From: Planctomycetaceae bacterium
Lineage (GTDB): Bacteria; Planctomycetota; Planctomycetia; Planctomycetales; Planctomycetaceae
DNA: 64,000 nt
Direction of reading: 5' to 3'
Assembly (NCBI GenBank): GCA_021732785.1
Contig: JAKFUG010000018.1
Span: forward strand, 39,431 to 103,430
Shown: piece by piece, positions 14,431-23,080 of the stretch
Position numbering within the stretch: the stretch's first letter is position 1
Layout of the letters: each line of letters starts with the position of its first letter
The notes under the pieces: model-generated
What the model saw: only the letters and a program-made list of their open reading frames with translations
Database searches by the model: none
Told to the model about the DNA's origin: nothing
Translations under genes and position numbers: made by a program

Positions 14431-15981
14431 TTACGGCACCTTTTGGATCGATGACGGCGGCGGGGAACAGGCCGTTCTCTTGTGCCTTTTCGTCACCGCG
14501 GTCGTGTCGGTATCCGAAATCGGTGAACGGAAGAGATCCGCAGCGCGAGACCGCAAAGCCGACACCACATCGGCGTACTCCTGCACAAGGAAATTCTGAA
14601 AGTGTCTTTGAAGCTGATCGAGATGGGTGTAATGGAGGGACGCGGCACGACCGGGACTGTGCCCGAGAAAAAAGCGCCGGTACGTTTCGGGGCATCCCGA
14701 GTTCTCCAGCGCCGTAGCAAAGAGATGTCGAAAGCCTTTCAACGTCGCCGTGGCTTTCCAACCCACTGTTCGTGCCACTCGTCGAAATTCACCGTCAATC
14801 TGGTCGTAGTTGAGTGCGCCCGCCTCCCGAATCAGACGGTCACGAATCTGTCGCCGGGCCACGACCGTCAAAGCGTGCTTGTCCTGGCACAACGCGCGAT
14901 AAGTGGCAACCAGGGCGTCGTAGGACCGATCGACTGCAGACGATTTCGACTCGTCCGTCCAAGCCCGCCGCAGTAGCACAGGCCCCTGTGCGCCGAGGGG
15001 AGACCAGGCTTCCCACAGGTCACTCAGATCGTCGACCAGGGGAAAGCGCTTGTCGCGTTGTCCTTTGGTCAAGTAGTCGAGGTCCGGATGGCAACAAACA
15101 TTCAACCAGCCGCGATCCACATCTTCGTGGAACAGCCACATCGGTTCCGAGGCGCGCAGTCCAAACAGGATCAAGGGCAGAAACAGTCGCAGTTGAAATT
15201 CATCACAGACGTGGATGAATTGGACCGTCATGTCCACCGTAATCGGTGGATCGCGGGTCAAATCCAGACTGGGGCGACGGAACGTCCCCTGTTTGGACTG
15301 GAACGGACTCCGAAAATCGGCGGGAAGCAGATTCCCTCGTTCCGGATCGGTCGCCCAACAAAAGACCGCCCTCACAATTTGAAGCACGTAATGCTGGCCA
15401 CGCATCGGTCGAGGGGTGGCATTCTCATGTCCATTAGGCGAGATCACCTGTTCTTGGAGAAAAGAACCGAACTGCAACAGAAACGGCCGATCGATGGACG
15501 TGGCATAAGGGTACGACCGACCCACACCCGGTTGATCGGCAAACTGTCGCAGGTATTCCAACGCCGACCGGTAGCGGACGACCGTGCGCAGGTCGATCTC
15601 TCCGCAGGCCGCCCGTTTCGCCGCATCGTCCAAATAGCACTCAATCAGTTCCAAAAACGCCAATCGCCGCCGCCCCATCCCGGAGCGGCCAACCTCGGAC
15701 AATCGCCGCTCGATTTCCCGTGCACGCATGAGCGCGGCCACAAGATCCCCATCTACCCGATCGGACAGCGTTCGTCGTTCCGGGGGATCCCACCATTGCA
15801 GCACGTAATGATCCCGCCGCCAGTACAGCCGGATTTTGTCGGGCGGAGCGATCCCTCGTGGAAAGTCCATGATCCGTTCCAGCTTGTGGCGATCGCCGTA
15901 ACGGGTCGACCAGGACTTCACTTCCTGTGGAGATCCTATTAGTGTGGATTGAGGAGCAACAGTGGAACTCGGGGGCGGCAT
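14431..15981 (-). CDS. Tyrosine recombinase / integrase (second)
   Basis: This 516-residue recombinase is convergent with the cargo genes. Catalytic landmarks are an Arg in FGLRASEP, a Lys in LTKGQRDKRFPL, FRHLFATALE as box II, FLGHSPGRAA, and Tyr in LHYTHLDQL. The N-terminus (about 100 residues) is long and includes IRLYWRRDHYVLQWWDPP, a probable arm-binding domain. It is related in layout to the integrase at 1101-2480 but is clearly a different protein (GLRASEP against GLRPGEL). Start 15981 lacks a visible ribosome site, and a later in-frame ATG (MDFPRG) is possible. It may mark the other end of the element or a second element inserted next to it. Confidence 0.88.
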   Translation of the reverse strand: MPPPSSTVAPQSTLIGSPQEVKSWSTRYGDRHKLERIMDFPRGIAPPDKIRLYWRRDHYVLQWWDPPERRTLSDRVDGDLVAALMRAREIERRLSEVGRSGMGRRRLAFLELIECYLDDAAKRAACGEIDLRTVVRYRSALEYLRQFADQPGVGRSYPYATSIDRPFLLQFGSFLQEQVISPNGHENATPRPMRGQHYVLQIVRAVFCWATDPERGNLLPADFRSPFQSKQGTFRRPSLDLTRDPPITVDMTVQFIHVCDEFQLRLFLPLILFGLRASEPMWLFHEDVDRGWLNVCCHPDLDYLTKGQRDKRFPLVDDLSDLWEAWSPLGAQGPVLLRRAWTDESKSSAVDRSYDALVATYRALCQDKHALTVVARRQIRDRLIREAGALNYDQIDGEFRRVARTVGWKATATLKGFRHLFATALENSGCPETYRRFFLGHSPGRAASLHYTHLDQLQRHFQNFLVQEYADVVSALRSRAADLFRSPISDTDTTAVTKRHKRTACSPPPSSIQKVP

Positions 15982-16130
15982 GATCGGGTGCAGTGCGGCA
16001 GTAGGATCGATTCAGTAACTGATCCACGCAGCCTAGAAGATCGCTCTCACACCAGGATCACACAGTCAGTCGCATCTTGTGATACCTCCTGATGGAAGCC
16101 CGGCTCCAGAATTTGAAAAGGGAATCACAC

Positions 16131-17483
16131 ATGCAGCGTTGGAAATCTGTGGCGCGGCGTTACACCGATTTGAATCCTGAGCCCGGCGGGATGCACAACC
16201 AAACCGAAATGAATCGCCTTCGGGTTTGGTTGGAGGACGACGTTGTCCCTTTGCTGGTCGAGGTCACCAGACTGACACGATTTCGAGAACTTTCCACGTT
16301 TTCGTCGCGGACTCTCGTGCGCGGAAGCACCGCCGACCAGCGCCGTGTCGTTGAACGTGTCGATCGCGGTCTAATTGACGCGGCAAGAGCACTGCTCTCT
16401 GTTGTCGATGATCCCAGTGTCTACGCAACGCTGCAGAACATGCCTTCGACGCCGATATTTTTGAATGGCGAGGAGACTGTGGAGATCGGGATCGCTATCG
16501 ATCACAATACGCCGGTCTTGACGAGCGCGGAGACGACGGTGTCAACGATTAGGGACGGCTTGGGTCTCGGGATTGCTGCCGTACGACGGGTCGCGGAACG
16601 AGACTGGGACGATCTTGTCGAGCCAGAGGATTACTTCTCCACACGGCAGGAGTTTGTGGAAGGCGACGCTGGGACGCGGTTACAGCGCGGCGAAATGATC
16701 AACGGTCTGAACGCGCGATTGCTGCCAATCGGTGACCTCGTTGCCCGGAGTCTGCGCCGAAGGATTGATGTTCGGTTGGGAGTGATTCGCGACTTGCAAA
16801 GACGAATCAACCAAGTGCTGGCCGATCCTCAACTCCGACGCCCGGTGCGCTGGCACCATGCCGAAGAAGAATTGGTCGAAGCCATTCGTCAGTTGGAAAC
16901 CATGGTCTTCGCAGACCCCGATTCCATCTTGCGAGACTCGTGTGTGATCCTCACCCAAGTTTATGCCGCGGTGAATCCGTCTCCGGAATTAGACTGGCTG
17001 GGAATTCGCGACGAATTGCTGGTCGAGGCGCGGGGAGTCTTCCCCGCGCTCTTGCAGGGACCAATGGGAAGCGTCATCCACGACCGCATTGCACGAGCGG
17101 TTGAAGATATGGGACAGCTGTACCGCGGCTTCGACCCGACCGTTTCGGAACTGGAAATCGCCATTGCATCGGGCGGTCTTGTCATCCACCTCCCGGATCA
17201 ATCGGCTTGGTGGGAAGGAACGCCAATCAACTTGGGGAACAGCAGGAAAGACAGGGAGTTTCTGGCAATCTTAGCCCGTAAGGCCTTCCGGCGATTGGCC
17301 GTTGGTGAAGCGGATTTGTACCTGGACGGAAGCCAGTCCAAGTCAACCATGGCCACTCGCTGGGGTCGATTGGGGCCATTACTTCCGCGTTCACTGGCTC
17401 AGCGGATTCAACCGGGCCATCACCCCCGTACTTATCAGCTTCACCTCGAAACCCATCGAATCTTTCTGATTCCCGGTCGCTAA
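16131..17483 (+). CDS. Hypothetical protein, divergent from integrase
   Basis: This 450-residue protein starts at ATG 16131 after AAAAGGGA; an upstream ATG at 16092 lacks a ribosome site. It is soluble, with no signal peptide. It is mostly helical and charged, with segments such as VRYRLGVI-like helices (RRRIDVRLGVIRDLQRRI), WHHAEEELVEAIRQLE and an aromatic WLGIRDELLVEAR. The end, TYQLHLETHRIFLIPG, looks like a beta hairpin. I recognise no domain. It lies between two recombinase modules, so it is probably accessory cargo. A strong terminator follows about 180 bases later. Confidence 0.7.
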   Translation: MQRWKSVARRYTDLNPEPGGMHNQTEMNRLRVWLEDDVVPLLVEVTRLTRFRELSTFSSRTLVRGSTADQRRVVERVDRGLIDAARALLSVVDDPSVYATLQNMPSTPIFLNGEETVEIGIAIDHNTPVLTSAETTVSTIRDGLGLGIAAVRRVAERDWDDLVEPEDYFSTRQEFVEGDAGTRLQRGEMINGLNARLLPIGDLVARSLRRRIDVRLGVIRDLQRRINQVLADPQLRRPVRWHHAEEELVEAIRQLETMVFADPDSILRDSCVILTQVYAAVNPSPELDWLGIRDELLVEARGVFPALLQGPMGSVIHDRIARAVEDMGQLYRGFDPTVSELEIAIASGGLVIHLPDQSAWWEGTPINLGNSRKDREFLAILARKAFRRLAVGEADLYLDGSQSKSTMATRWGRLGPLLPRSLAQRIQPGHHPRTYQLHLETHRIFLIPGR

Positions 17484-17661
17484 AACAGCGCCCGGGAATC
17501 GTGACGGGATCAGATTGTTGTATCCGGTTTCGATCGACGAGAGTGACGTGTTGGAGTTCAGACGCGCCGTCTTTGCGACGGTGATTCTGATATGCAGTCG
17601 CCTGTCTCACAAGGATTGCGCTACCGTGTGATCGCCGTGTGATCGACATTTTTTAACGTAT

Positions 17662-17690
17662 AGGCCAGCGGGATTCGCTGGCCTTTTTTT
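17662..17690 (+). terminator. Rho-independent terminator
   Basis: AGGCCAGCG (17662-17670) and CGCTGGCCT (17676-17684) form a 9-bp stem with a 5-base loop, ending in a run of seven T. It separates the gene ending at 17483 from the serine recombinase module. Confidence 0.85.
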
Positions 17691-17706
17691 ATTGGAAAGG
17701 CCGGTC

Positions 17707-17955
17707 ATGTTGCAGATCCCGAAACTTCCCCCTGACGCCGCTCCCGACCACGGGACCGCAGACGAGGTCGCGACGGATTTTGGAAAGTTGCCCCAGCTCA
17801 TTGCGGACGGAGAGATTCCCTTCCCCATGGACCGGCAAATCCAAGAACGGCGGCGACTCGCGGTCCTCGTCCGTCAACGGCGTCGCCAGCGGCTGATCGA
17901 GTATCTCGCACAGCAGATTGCGAGAGCGATTCTGGCCGATGGAGAACCATCCTGA
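17707..17955 (+). CDS. Small basic protein upstream of serine recombinase
   Basis: This 82-residue protein starts at ATG 17707 with GGAAAGG upstream; the TTG at 17692 overlaps the ribosome site and is rejected. It has a Pro/Asp-rich N-terminal half (PKLPPDAAPDHG) and a strongly basic helix (RQIQERRRLAVLVRQRRRQRL) ending in a hydrophobic patch. It stops 14 bases before the recombinase start, so they are probably co-transcribed. It could be a DNA-binding accessory factor such as a directionality factor. This is inferred from position and charge only. Confidence 0.65.
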   Translation: MLQIPKLPPDAAPDHGTADEVATDFGKLPQLIADGEIPFPMDRQIQERRRLAVLVRQRRRQRLIEYLAQQIARAILADGEPS

Positions 17956-17968
17956 AGGAGGCAAGACG

Positions 17969-19204
17969 ATGCTCAGAAACAGGTTCGAGCCCAATCGCAA
18001 GTGCCACGTCGTGATCTACGTGCGGATGTCGACGGACCACCAAAACCCCCGGTCTCCCGATCAGCAGATCGCGACGATCAAGGAACTCATCAATCGCCTG
18101 AAATTGCCGTGGACCATCGTCATGATCTACCGCGACGATGGCAAGTCCGGACGTTACAAACGCAAGCGGCCCCAATTTCTGAAGATGATGCGCGATCTGC
18201 GATGTGGAGCCGTCAAAGCGCAGCTGGTGCTGGTTGACACCTTCGAACGTCTGTCCCGCGGCGATGACAACGCCGAGATCCGCCGCAAGCTCTCGCGGGC
18301 GGGGGTGTTGGTGCTGACCGCCGATAGTCAATTCCAGGATCCCACCAGCGTCTCGGGGCAAGCCCTCACGATGGTGGAATCGATCCGGGCCACGGAAGAG
18401 GGCCGCGTGAAAGCGCATAATGTGGTCCGCGGCAAAAAGGATGCGATTCGCCTCGGCCATTGGCCGGGCGGACCGGTGCCATTCGGTTTTCGCCTCAAGA
18501 ACGTGATGATCATCTGCCATGGCATTGAAGAAATCGACTACCGCCTCCTCGTGCCCGTCGAGGAATTGCGCCCCCTCGTGCTGCGGATCTTTGAACTGGC
18601 CGCCAAGAAAAAGTGGGGCGCGATTCGGATCTGCAAAGCGCTGAATGCGGATCCCGATATTTCGGACGCGCTGAAGCCGTTCGTCGTATCGTCGATCGAC
18701 TACATGCTCGATTCCGAACTCTACTTTGGAGAGATGGTCTGGGGAAAGAACTGCACCGGAATCGAAGATGATGTTCGGGTCGTACAGCCAAACCCTGAAG
18801 AGGAGTGGGAGCGAAACCCTAACTTCTGTGAGCCGCTGGTCCCCCGCCCGTTGTGGGAAGAAGCGCAAGCGCATCGGGCCGAACGGCGGCGCCGTCATCA
18901 GGCAGCGCTGGAGCACGCGGCGACTGCTGAAGACGGGAGCGCCTGCCCGCGCTTGCGCGGCGTGGCCCTCACGTATCCGCTCTCCGGACTCGTGATGTGC
19001 GATGCCTGCGGCCGCGCGATGGTCGCCTCGTCGAGTTCGGTCTACCTGACGGTCGACGGGCACGAGCGCCGTTATGTGGCGTATGTCTGCCCGGCCGCCT
19101 TATCCGGCGCATGTCCCAACACCCGTCGGATTCCGGAGGACTGGCTTCGGGAAACGGTCATGGAACTGATTTGTCAGCGGCTGTTTCTAAAGCGGACGGC
19201 GTAA
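17969..19204 (+). CDS. Large serine recombinase
   Basis: This 411-residue protein starts at ATG 17969 with GAAGGAGG seven bases before. The resolvase-type catalytic domain begins VVIYVRMSTDHQ, with Ser in RMST as the nucleophile, then a DDGKSGRYKRKRP Arg cluster and DTFERLSRGDD. The recombinase domain follows (GPVPFGFRL, KWGAIRICKALN) and then a zinc-ribbon part with CDACGRAM and later C...C (VCPAALSGAC). It lacks the long coiled-coil C-terminus of many family members; a separate gene right behind it carries such sequence. It should catalyse integration or excision of a third mobile module. Confidence 0.92.
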   Translation: MLRNRFEPNRKCHVVIYVRMSTDHQNPRSPDQQIATIKELINRLKLPWTIVMIYRDDGKSGRYKRKRPQFLKMMRDLRCGAVKAQLVLVDTFERLSRGDDNAEIRRKLSRAGVLVLTADSQFQDPTSVSGQALTMVESIRATEEGRVKAHNVVRGKKDAIRLGHWPGGPVPFGFRLKNVMIICHGIEEIDYRLLVPVEELRPLVLRIFELAAKKKWGAIRICKALNADPDISDALKPFVVSSIDYMLDSELYFGEMVWGKNCTGIEDDVRVVQPNPEEEWERNPNFCEPLVPRPLWEEAQAHRAERRRRHQAALEHAATAEDGSACPRLRGVALTYPLSGLVMCDACGRAMVASSSSVYLTVDGHERRYVAYVCPAALSGACPNTRRIPEDWLRETVMELICQRLFLKRTA

Positions 19205-19279
19205 ATCGGACTTCAAGACGGGGCCGCGCCCTGGCGCGGCCCCGACTTCCTTGGCGCATTCTTGTCTGGGAGATAACAA

Positions 19280-20377
19280 ATGGAAACTCAGCAGCGAATT
19301 CTCGCCTCACCAGCGTTCCGAGAGTTTCTGGAACAGGTTCAGAAGAAGCTGAGGGAGGGTTTGCCAGATGCGTCCACCCTTGAGGTCTCCCTGCAGGCGG
19401 AACGGTCGCAACTGGAACGACAGTGCCAGGGGTGGAGGGTCTCGTTGAGCAATCCCAGCCTGTCTGCAACTGTTCGCTGTGCCCTGGAAACGGACATGGG
19501 GCAGGCAATGGAGCGGATGACGGCCCTCGACATCCGAGTGGCCGCGCTCCAGTTATCTGCGACAAGGAACCAGACGGCCGTGGATTCCGGGGCCGTCGCG
19601 GAGCGCCTCGCGAATCTCAGTGAGATTCTGGCGGCTGAGAATGCCTCTGCCACCAATCTCATCCTCGCCCAGCACATCGCGGGCATCTATTGCGATGCTG
19701 ACGGGAAAGTTGTGGTCCGACTTTGCCAATTGGGGGCGCTTGGAAATCCAGAGCAGCTTGGCGTCGTTGGGAATGAAGGGCAACAAGACGGTGCCGAGTC
19801 CGAACCGGTGACCAGAGCGCCGGGACGCCGTCGCCGCACCAGGAGAAATGTGGATCCCGACTTTCACGAGGATCAGGAAGTCATCGACGCGGCCAATGAT
19901 TTCGCCGTCGATCCGGCGCGCTTTGCCGGGCTGGGGCCGGAGTGGTTTACGGACGATGTCTTTCATGTCCCGCCGCGGCTGTCGTGGGCGGAGGAACATG
20001 CCAGGGAAGTGGCTGAGTTCCGGCTGAAAACGAATGCGACGATGGCGAAGACCGCCAAGCACTTCGGCAAAACCATCCCGACGATTCGTCAGGCGTTACG
20101 ACACGCTCAGGAGCAACATGATCTCCACGCCTTTGGAAAGGGCATTTCAGTCCCGACTCGGGCCTACTGGCCCCGCGACAACGCCGATGCGGTCGTGGCG
20201 TTCTTCAGCCAGCCGGGGACAACGATGAAGGCGGCCCAGGAGCATTTTGGCAAATCGCAGCCCTGGATCTCGAAAGCCAGGAAGCTTGCCCACGAACGGA
20301 CCTCAACGACACCCACGGACGGTCCCCTTCCACCGGTGGTTACCGACCAAGATCATGAAGAGGAAAACGCTGCGTGA
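19280..20377 (+). CDS. Coiled-coil plus HTH-repeat accessory protein of the serine recombinase
   Basis: This 365-residue protein starts at ATG 19280 after GGGAGAT. Residues 1-140 are helical with coiled-coil character (LEVSLQAERSQLERQCQ, VAERLANLSEILAAENAS), then HIAGIYCDADGKVVVRLCQLG. This half resembles the C-terminal region usually fused to large serine recombinases. A basic linker (PGRRRRTRRNV) leads to two related helix-turn-helix-like repeats: TMAKTAKHFGKTIPTIRQAL and TTMKAAQEHFGKSQPWISKA. It looks like the recombinase C-terminal part encoded separately and joined to DNA-binding repeats. It probably helps the upstream recombinase choose or hold its site. Confidence 0.7.
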   Translation: METQQRILASPAFREFLEQVQKKLREGLPDASTLEVSLQAERSQLERQCQGWRVSLSNPSLSATVRCALETDMGQAMERMTALDIRVAALQLSATRNQTAVDSGAVAERLANLSEILAAENASATNLILAQHIAGIYCDADGKVVVRLCQLGALGNPEQLGVVGNEGQQDGAESEPVTRAPGRRRRTRRNVDPDFHEDQEVIDAANDFAVDPARFAGLGPEWFTDDVFHVPPRLSWAEEHAREVAEFRLKTNATMAKTAKHFGKTIPTIRQALRHAQEQHDLHAFGKGISVPTRAYWPRDNADAVVAFFSQPGTTMKAAQEHFGKSQPWISKARKLAHERTSTTPTDGPLPPVVTDQDHEEENAA

Positions 20378-20410
20378 GTTCACAAACTGCAAAGTGCAGA
20401 CTTTGTGAAC
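20378..20410. repeat. Imperfect inverted repeat at the end of the recombinase module
   Basis: Arms GTTCACAAA (20378-20386) and TTTGTGAAC (20402-20410) enclose a second, slightly offset pair CTGCA/TGCAG. The site begins at the stop codon of the accessory gene and precedes a strong terminator. Such symmetric sequence could be a recombinase binding or crossover site, or an RNA structure. Confidence 0.4.
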
Positions 20411-20420
20411 CGCAAACAGG

Positions 20421-20463
20421 CGGGGTCTCCGGGGGTAAACCTCCGGAGCACCCCGTTTTTTTT
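20421..20463 (+). terminator. Rho-independent terminator
   Basis: CGGGG-T-CTCCGG (20421-20432) pairs with CCGGAG-(c)A-CCCCG (20443-20455), one base bulged, followed by eight T. It ends the serine recombinase transcript. Confidence 0.85.
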
Positions 20464-20517
20464 AGCTATCAGCGATCCTTCCGCTTTCTCGTTTTACATT
20501 GGACATCCCAGAACACT

Positions 20518-20808
20518 ATGCTGCATTTGTACTTACACCGGAAAACTCAAACGGCAATCTATCTCGTACAGCCCCATGAATATGGTCATGTTCCCCCTGA
20601 AATACGAGAATTGTTGGCGATCAAGTTTCAAGCCAAAGCATGTGACCGTTGCCCAGCACATTTAGGGATCTCCATTGAGATCGACATTGATAGAGTATCG
20701 GTCGGGGCGTTGCCGGCTCCGATCGATTTCCACAAGCCTGTCGCTCTGGTGACCACGGTTCCCATGGGTGCATCACTGCCGACCAAATCATCGCGAACGC
20801 TCAACTGA
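20518..20808 (+). CDS. Possible small hypothetical protein
   Basis: A 96-residue open frame from ATG 20518 reads MLHLYLHRKTQTAIYLVQPH, then HVPPEIRELLAIKFQAKACDRCPAH, with one CxxC pair. The composition is protein-like, but no ribosome site is visible, the open frame extends back to 20374 across the terminator, and no family is recognised. It is the only candidate between 20463 and 20851. Confidence 0.3.
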   Translation: MLHLYLHRKTQTAIYLVQPHEYGHVPPEIRELLAIKFQAKACDRCPAHLGISIEIDIDRVSVGALPAPIDFHKPVALVTTVPMGASLPTKSSRTLN

Positions 20809-20850
20809 AAAATCCGAACTTCGTTTTGCCCCGTTACTCTCCAAAACAAA

Positions 20851-20884
20851 AGGGGGCGAGAACGGGATCCGTTTCTCACCCCCT
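20851..20884 (-). terminator. Terminator downstream of the IS-disrupted gene
   Basis: On the minus strand AGGGGG-t-GAGAA... pairs with ...TTCTC-g-CCCCCT (20851-20856 with 20879-20884, plus inner pairs), followed by TTTGTTTTGG. It lies 56 bases after the stop of the disrupted His-rich-family gene. Confidence 0.7.
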
Positions 20885-21410
20885 TGCTTGGTTGAAGCGC
20901 TCTGTGGTTGTTGCCTGCGCAACGTCCGTGGAAGGAGTATTATGGCTGACTCGGCGGCGGGGCTTCTTCACGCGGAGCGGCTGGATCAGGAATCGAGGCT
21001 TCGTCGCCCGGTTCGTCGTGAGACGGTTTGACCCCAATTTCAAACATCAGGTGGTGAAGAACCGCTTCAAACTCCTCGGTCTTCGCGGCCAAGTTCATCT
21101 GTCCCACTTGACGGCGATTCGCGCTTCGCCAGTCGCGAATGTCCCTCTGCACATGATGGAACGCTTCGTCAATGCTGTTCACCGACCGCTGGATGGCAGC
21201 TTTATCGCCCGCATGCTCTTTACCATGAACGTACTTGGCCGCTTGCAGCAGCTTGTACGCCGTGCCGTAGACTTCATCGAACTCGGGATTATCCTGATAG
21301 TTGGCATGGAGGTCGAGACAAAGCTGATTTGCCAGCATTTCCAAGCGCTCGGCAAGCTCTTCGTGCTTCTGGAAGCCGCCGAATTTAACAGGCTCGGGCC
21401 GTGGGACGGG

Positions 21411-23080
21411 CTTTGCTTTAGGCACATTTCTTCATTTTTCTGACGGCGTTGGCTCCTTCCATCATGAGTTGCAATTGCGTCCAACCACGCCAGAGGACGA
21501 TCCAGCCGGGGTCGTGAACGTGTTTGCGGTTGAGATGGCCGCCGAGTCGAGCCAGAGCCATGCAGAAGTCGTGGATTGACCATTGCGGAATGGCTCGACC
21601 TCGACGCCAGAGGCTCAGCAGACAGACGTAGTCTTCGGCGATAATGTCCGTGGCCAGCCGTGTTTTCGCTTCGGCGCGACGGCTCAACTCACGGAGATTC
21701 AACAGCGATAAGGCGACCACGCTGAGCAGCGCAATCATCGCGTGGAGTCGGCCTGATGTGGTGAACTGAGGATTTTCGATGCCGCAACCGGTCTTTTGAG
21801 CCTTGTGATACTCTTCAATGATCCAGCGACATTCATACCAACCCACGACATCCCAAGCGGCCTGGAAGGACTCCACCGGATGATTCGTCAGCAGCAGCCA
21901 TTCCATGGGTTCTGCGCCGAGAGGCGGCTGTCCTTCCCAGACGCGCACGATCCAGAGTTGCAGCGCTTCGGTTCCATAATCGCCGGACTTGTCGCAGGGT
22001 AAACAAATCTCGACCGGGAGCGCCGCGACTTGCACGACGGCGTCATGCTTCGGGCGATGGATGATTTTGTCCTGGCCCGTTTGTCTCGGCTTCTTGACGA
22101 GCCGGGCGGCAGGAACGCTCAGCGTCCATTGCCCCAACGCGGGGGCTTCTCGGACCAGGTCATGGAGCAATCCGCGTCGCATCGTCGACCCGTGTTTGGG
22201 AACGGCTCCCCGATTGTAGGCGGAACGAATGACGAACGTTCGACCGCTGTGGACCTCGTGTTCGAGGAATTCAAAGGTGTCCGCGCCACGATCGCAGACA
22301 TCGACCAGTTGGCGACTGGCAGGGAGGGCTTTGGTTCCTTCCAGCCACAAGCGGCTCTCACGAGTGGTACGTTCGCGTCGGGATTTCATCGATTCCTGCG
22401 CGGGAGCGGCGGCGCGCCGATGCAGAATCTGACTGGCCAGCCCCAGGACTTCGCGGTGCGGGAAACTCACTGCCAATGAGTTATGGCACAGCCAGCCCTT
22501 GCGCGAGCCGTTACCGATCGGACCAACATCCTCAAGCGATTCACGAGTGGTGTAATCCAGCTCCGTAGTGTCATGCAGAATGAGCACGGGACCATCCTGC
22601 GCTGCGACCTTCTGTAACGTCAGGCCGCGATGCGGCGCGAGAATCGCTTCGTGTGTCACGGTCGGGCTTTTCAGCAGATGATAGAGACCGTCCAGTTCAC
22701 CGGGATTTCGCAACTTTTCCGGGAGTGATCCACCGGGGTGGCGCACCAAAGCATCGGCCACACGGATGAGTCGTCTCGTTCGCCGCCGATCTCCCAATTC
22801 CGCTTTTTCAAAATGCGTTTCGCCAAAACTCCGACTCTGCGAATCCGCCAGCGGAACGCTTTCGCGCGAGGACACATTCTGCATTGGGGTTATTCATCCT
22901 TAACCCGGCCCTCGCCCTCAAAAACGAATGGCACGGACCGGGAAGACAACCCAACCTCTTGTTGCAAGAAATTCCACAGTGCTCACAGCCAGCGGGAATC
23001 CATCCTGGCAGAAATTACAAACCCGACGAGATCTCAGCGAATCGACAACGAATTACGCAAGAAATGTGCCTAAAGCAAAG
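21411..23080 (-). mobile_element. IS4-family insertion sequence, 1670 bp
   Basis: Terminal inverted repeats of 22 bp are at 21411-21432 (starting CTTTGCTTTAGG) and 23059-23080 (its complement). They are flanked by an 8-bp direct repeat, GGGACGGG, at 21403-21410 and 23081-23088. The single transposase gene fills most of the element. The ends are perfect, so the insertion looks recent. Confidence 0.95.
21418..22884 (-). CDS. IS4-family transposase
   Basis: This 488-residue DDE transposase begins at ATG 22884. It has an N-terminal Tn5-like DNA-binding part (FEKAELGDRRRTRRLIRVADAL), the first Asp in LILHDTTELDY, the second in VDVCDRGADTFEFL, and the IS4 signature Y-(2)-R-(3)-E-(6)-K in YECRWIIEEYHKAQK. 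The length is typical of the IS50-like branch. The stop codon lies inside the left terminal repeat. The frame is intact, so the element may be active. Confidence 0.95.
   Translation of the reverse strand: MQNVSSRESVPLADSQSRSFGETHFEKAELGDRRRTRRLIRVADALVRHPGGSLPEKLRNPGELDGLYHLLKSPTVTHEAILAPHRGLTLQKVAAQDGPVLILHDTTELDYTTRESLEDVGPIGNGSRKGWLCHNSLAVSFPHREVLGLASQILHRRAAAPAQESMKSRRERTTRESRLWLEGTKALPASRQLVDVCDRGADTFEFLEHEVHSGRTFVIRSAYNRGAVPKHGSTMRRGLLHDLVREAPALGQWTLSVPAARLVKKPRQTGQDKIIHRPKHDAVVQVAALPVEICLPCDKSGDYGTEALQLWIVRVWEGQPPLGAEPMEWLLLTNHPVESFQAAWDVVGWYECRWIIEEYHKAQKTGCGIENPQFTTSGRLHAMIALLSVVALSLLNLRELSRRAEAKTRLATDIIAEDYVCLLSLWRRGRAIPQWSIHDFCMALARLGGHLNRKHVHDPGWIVLWRGWTQLQLMMEGANAVRKMKKCA

Noticed and set aside
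15058..15942. A 294-codon frame antisense to the second integrase
   Set aside because: The minus-strand frame carries the integrase catalytic residues; this frame has no recognisable domain or ribosome site.
17798..19063. A 421-codon open frame antisense to the serine recombinase
   Set aside because: It is a shadow frame of GC-rich coding DNA; it has no family features and lies opposite a gene with clear catalytic motifs.
879..20463. A direct repeat of the tRNA-Ser 3' end as the far attachment site
   Set aside because: I looked for the GGTTCGAATCCC and CCTCTCCGC parts downstream and did not see a second copy by eye; an exact search is needed.
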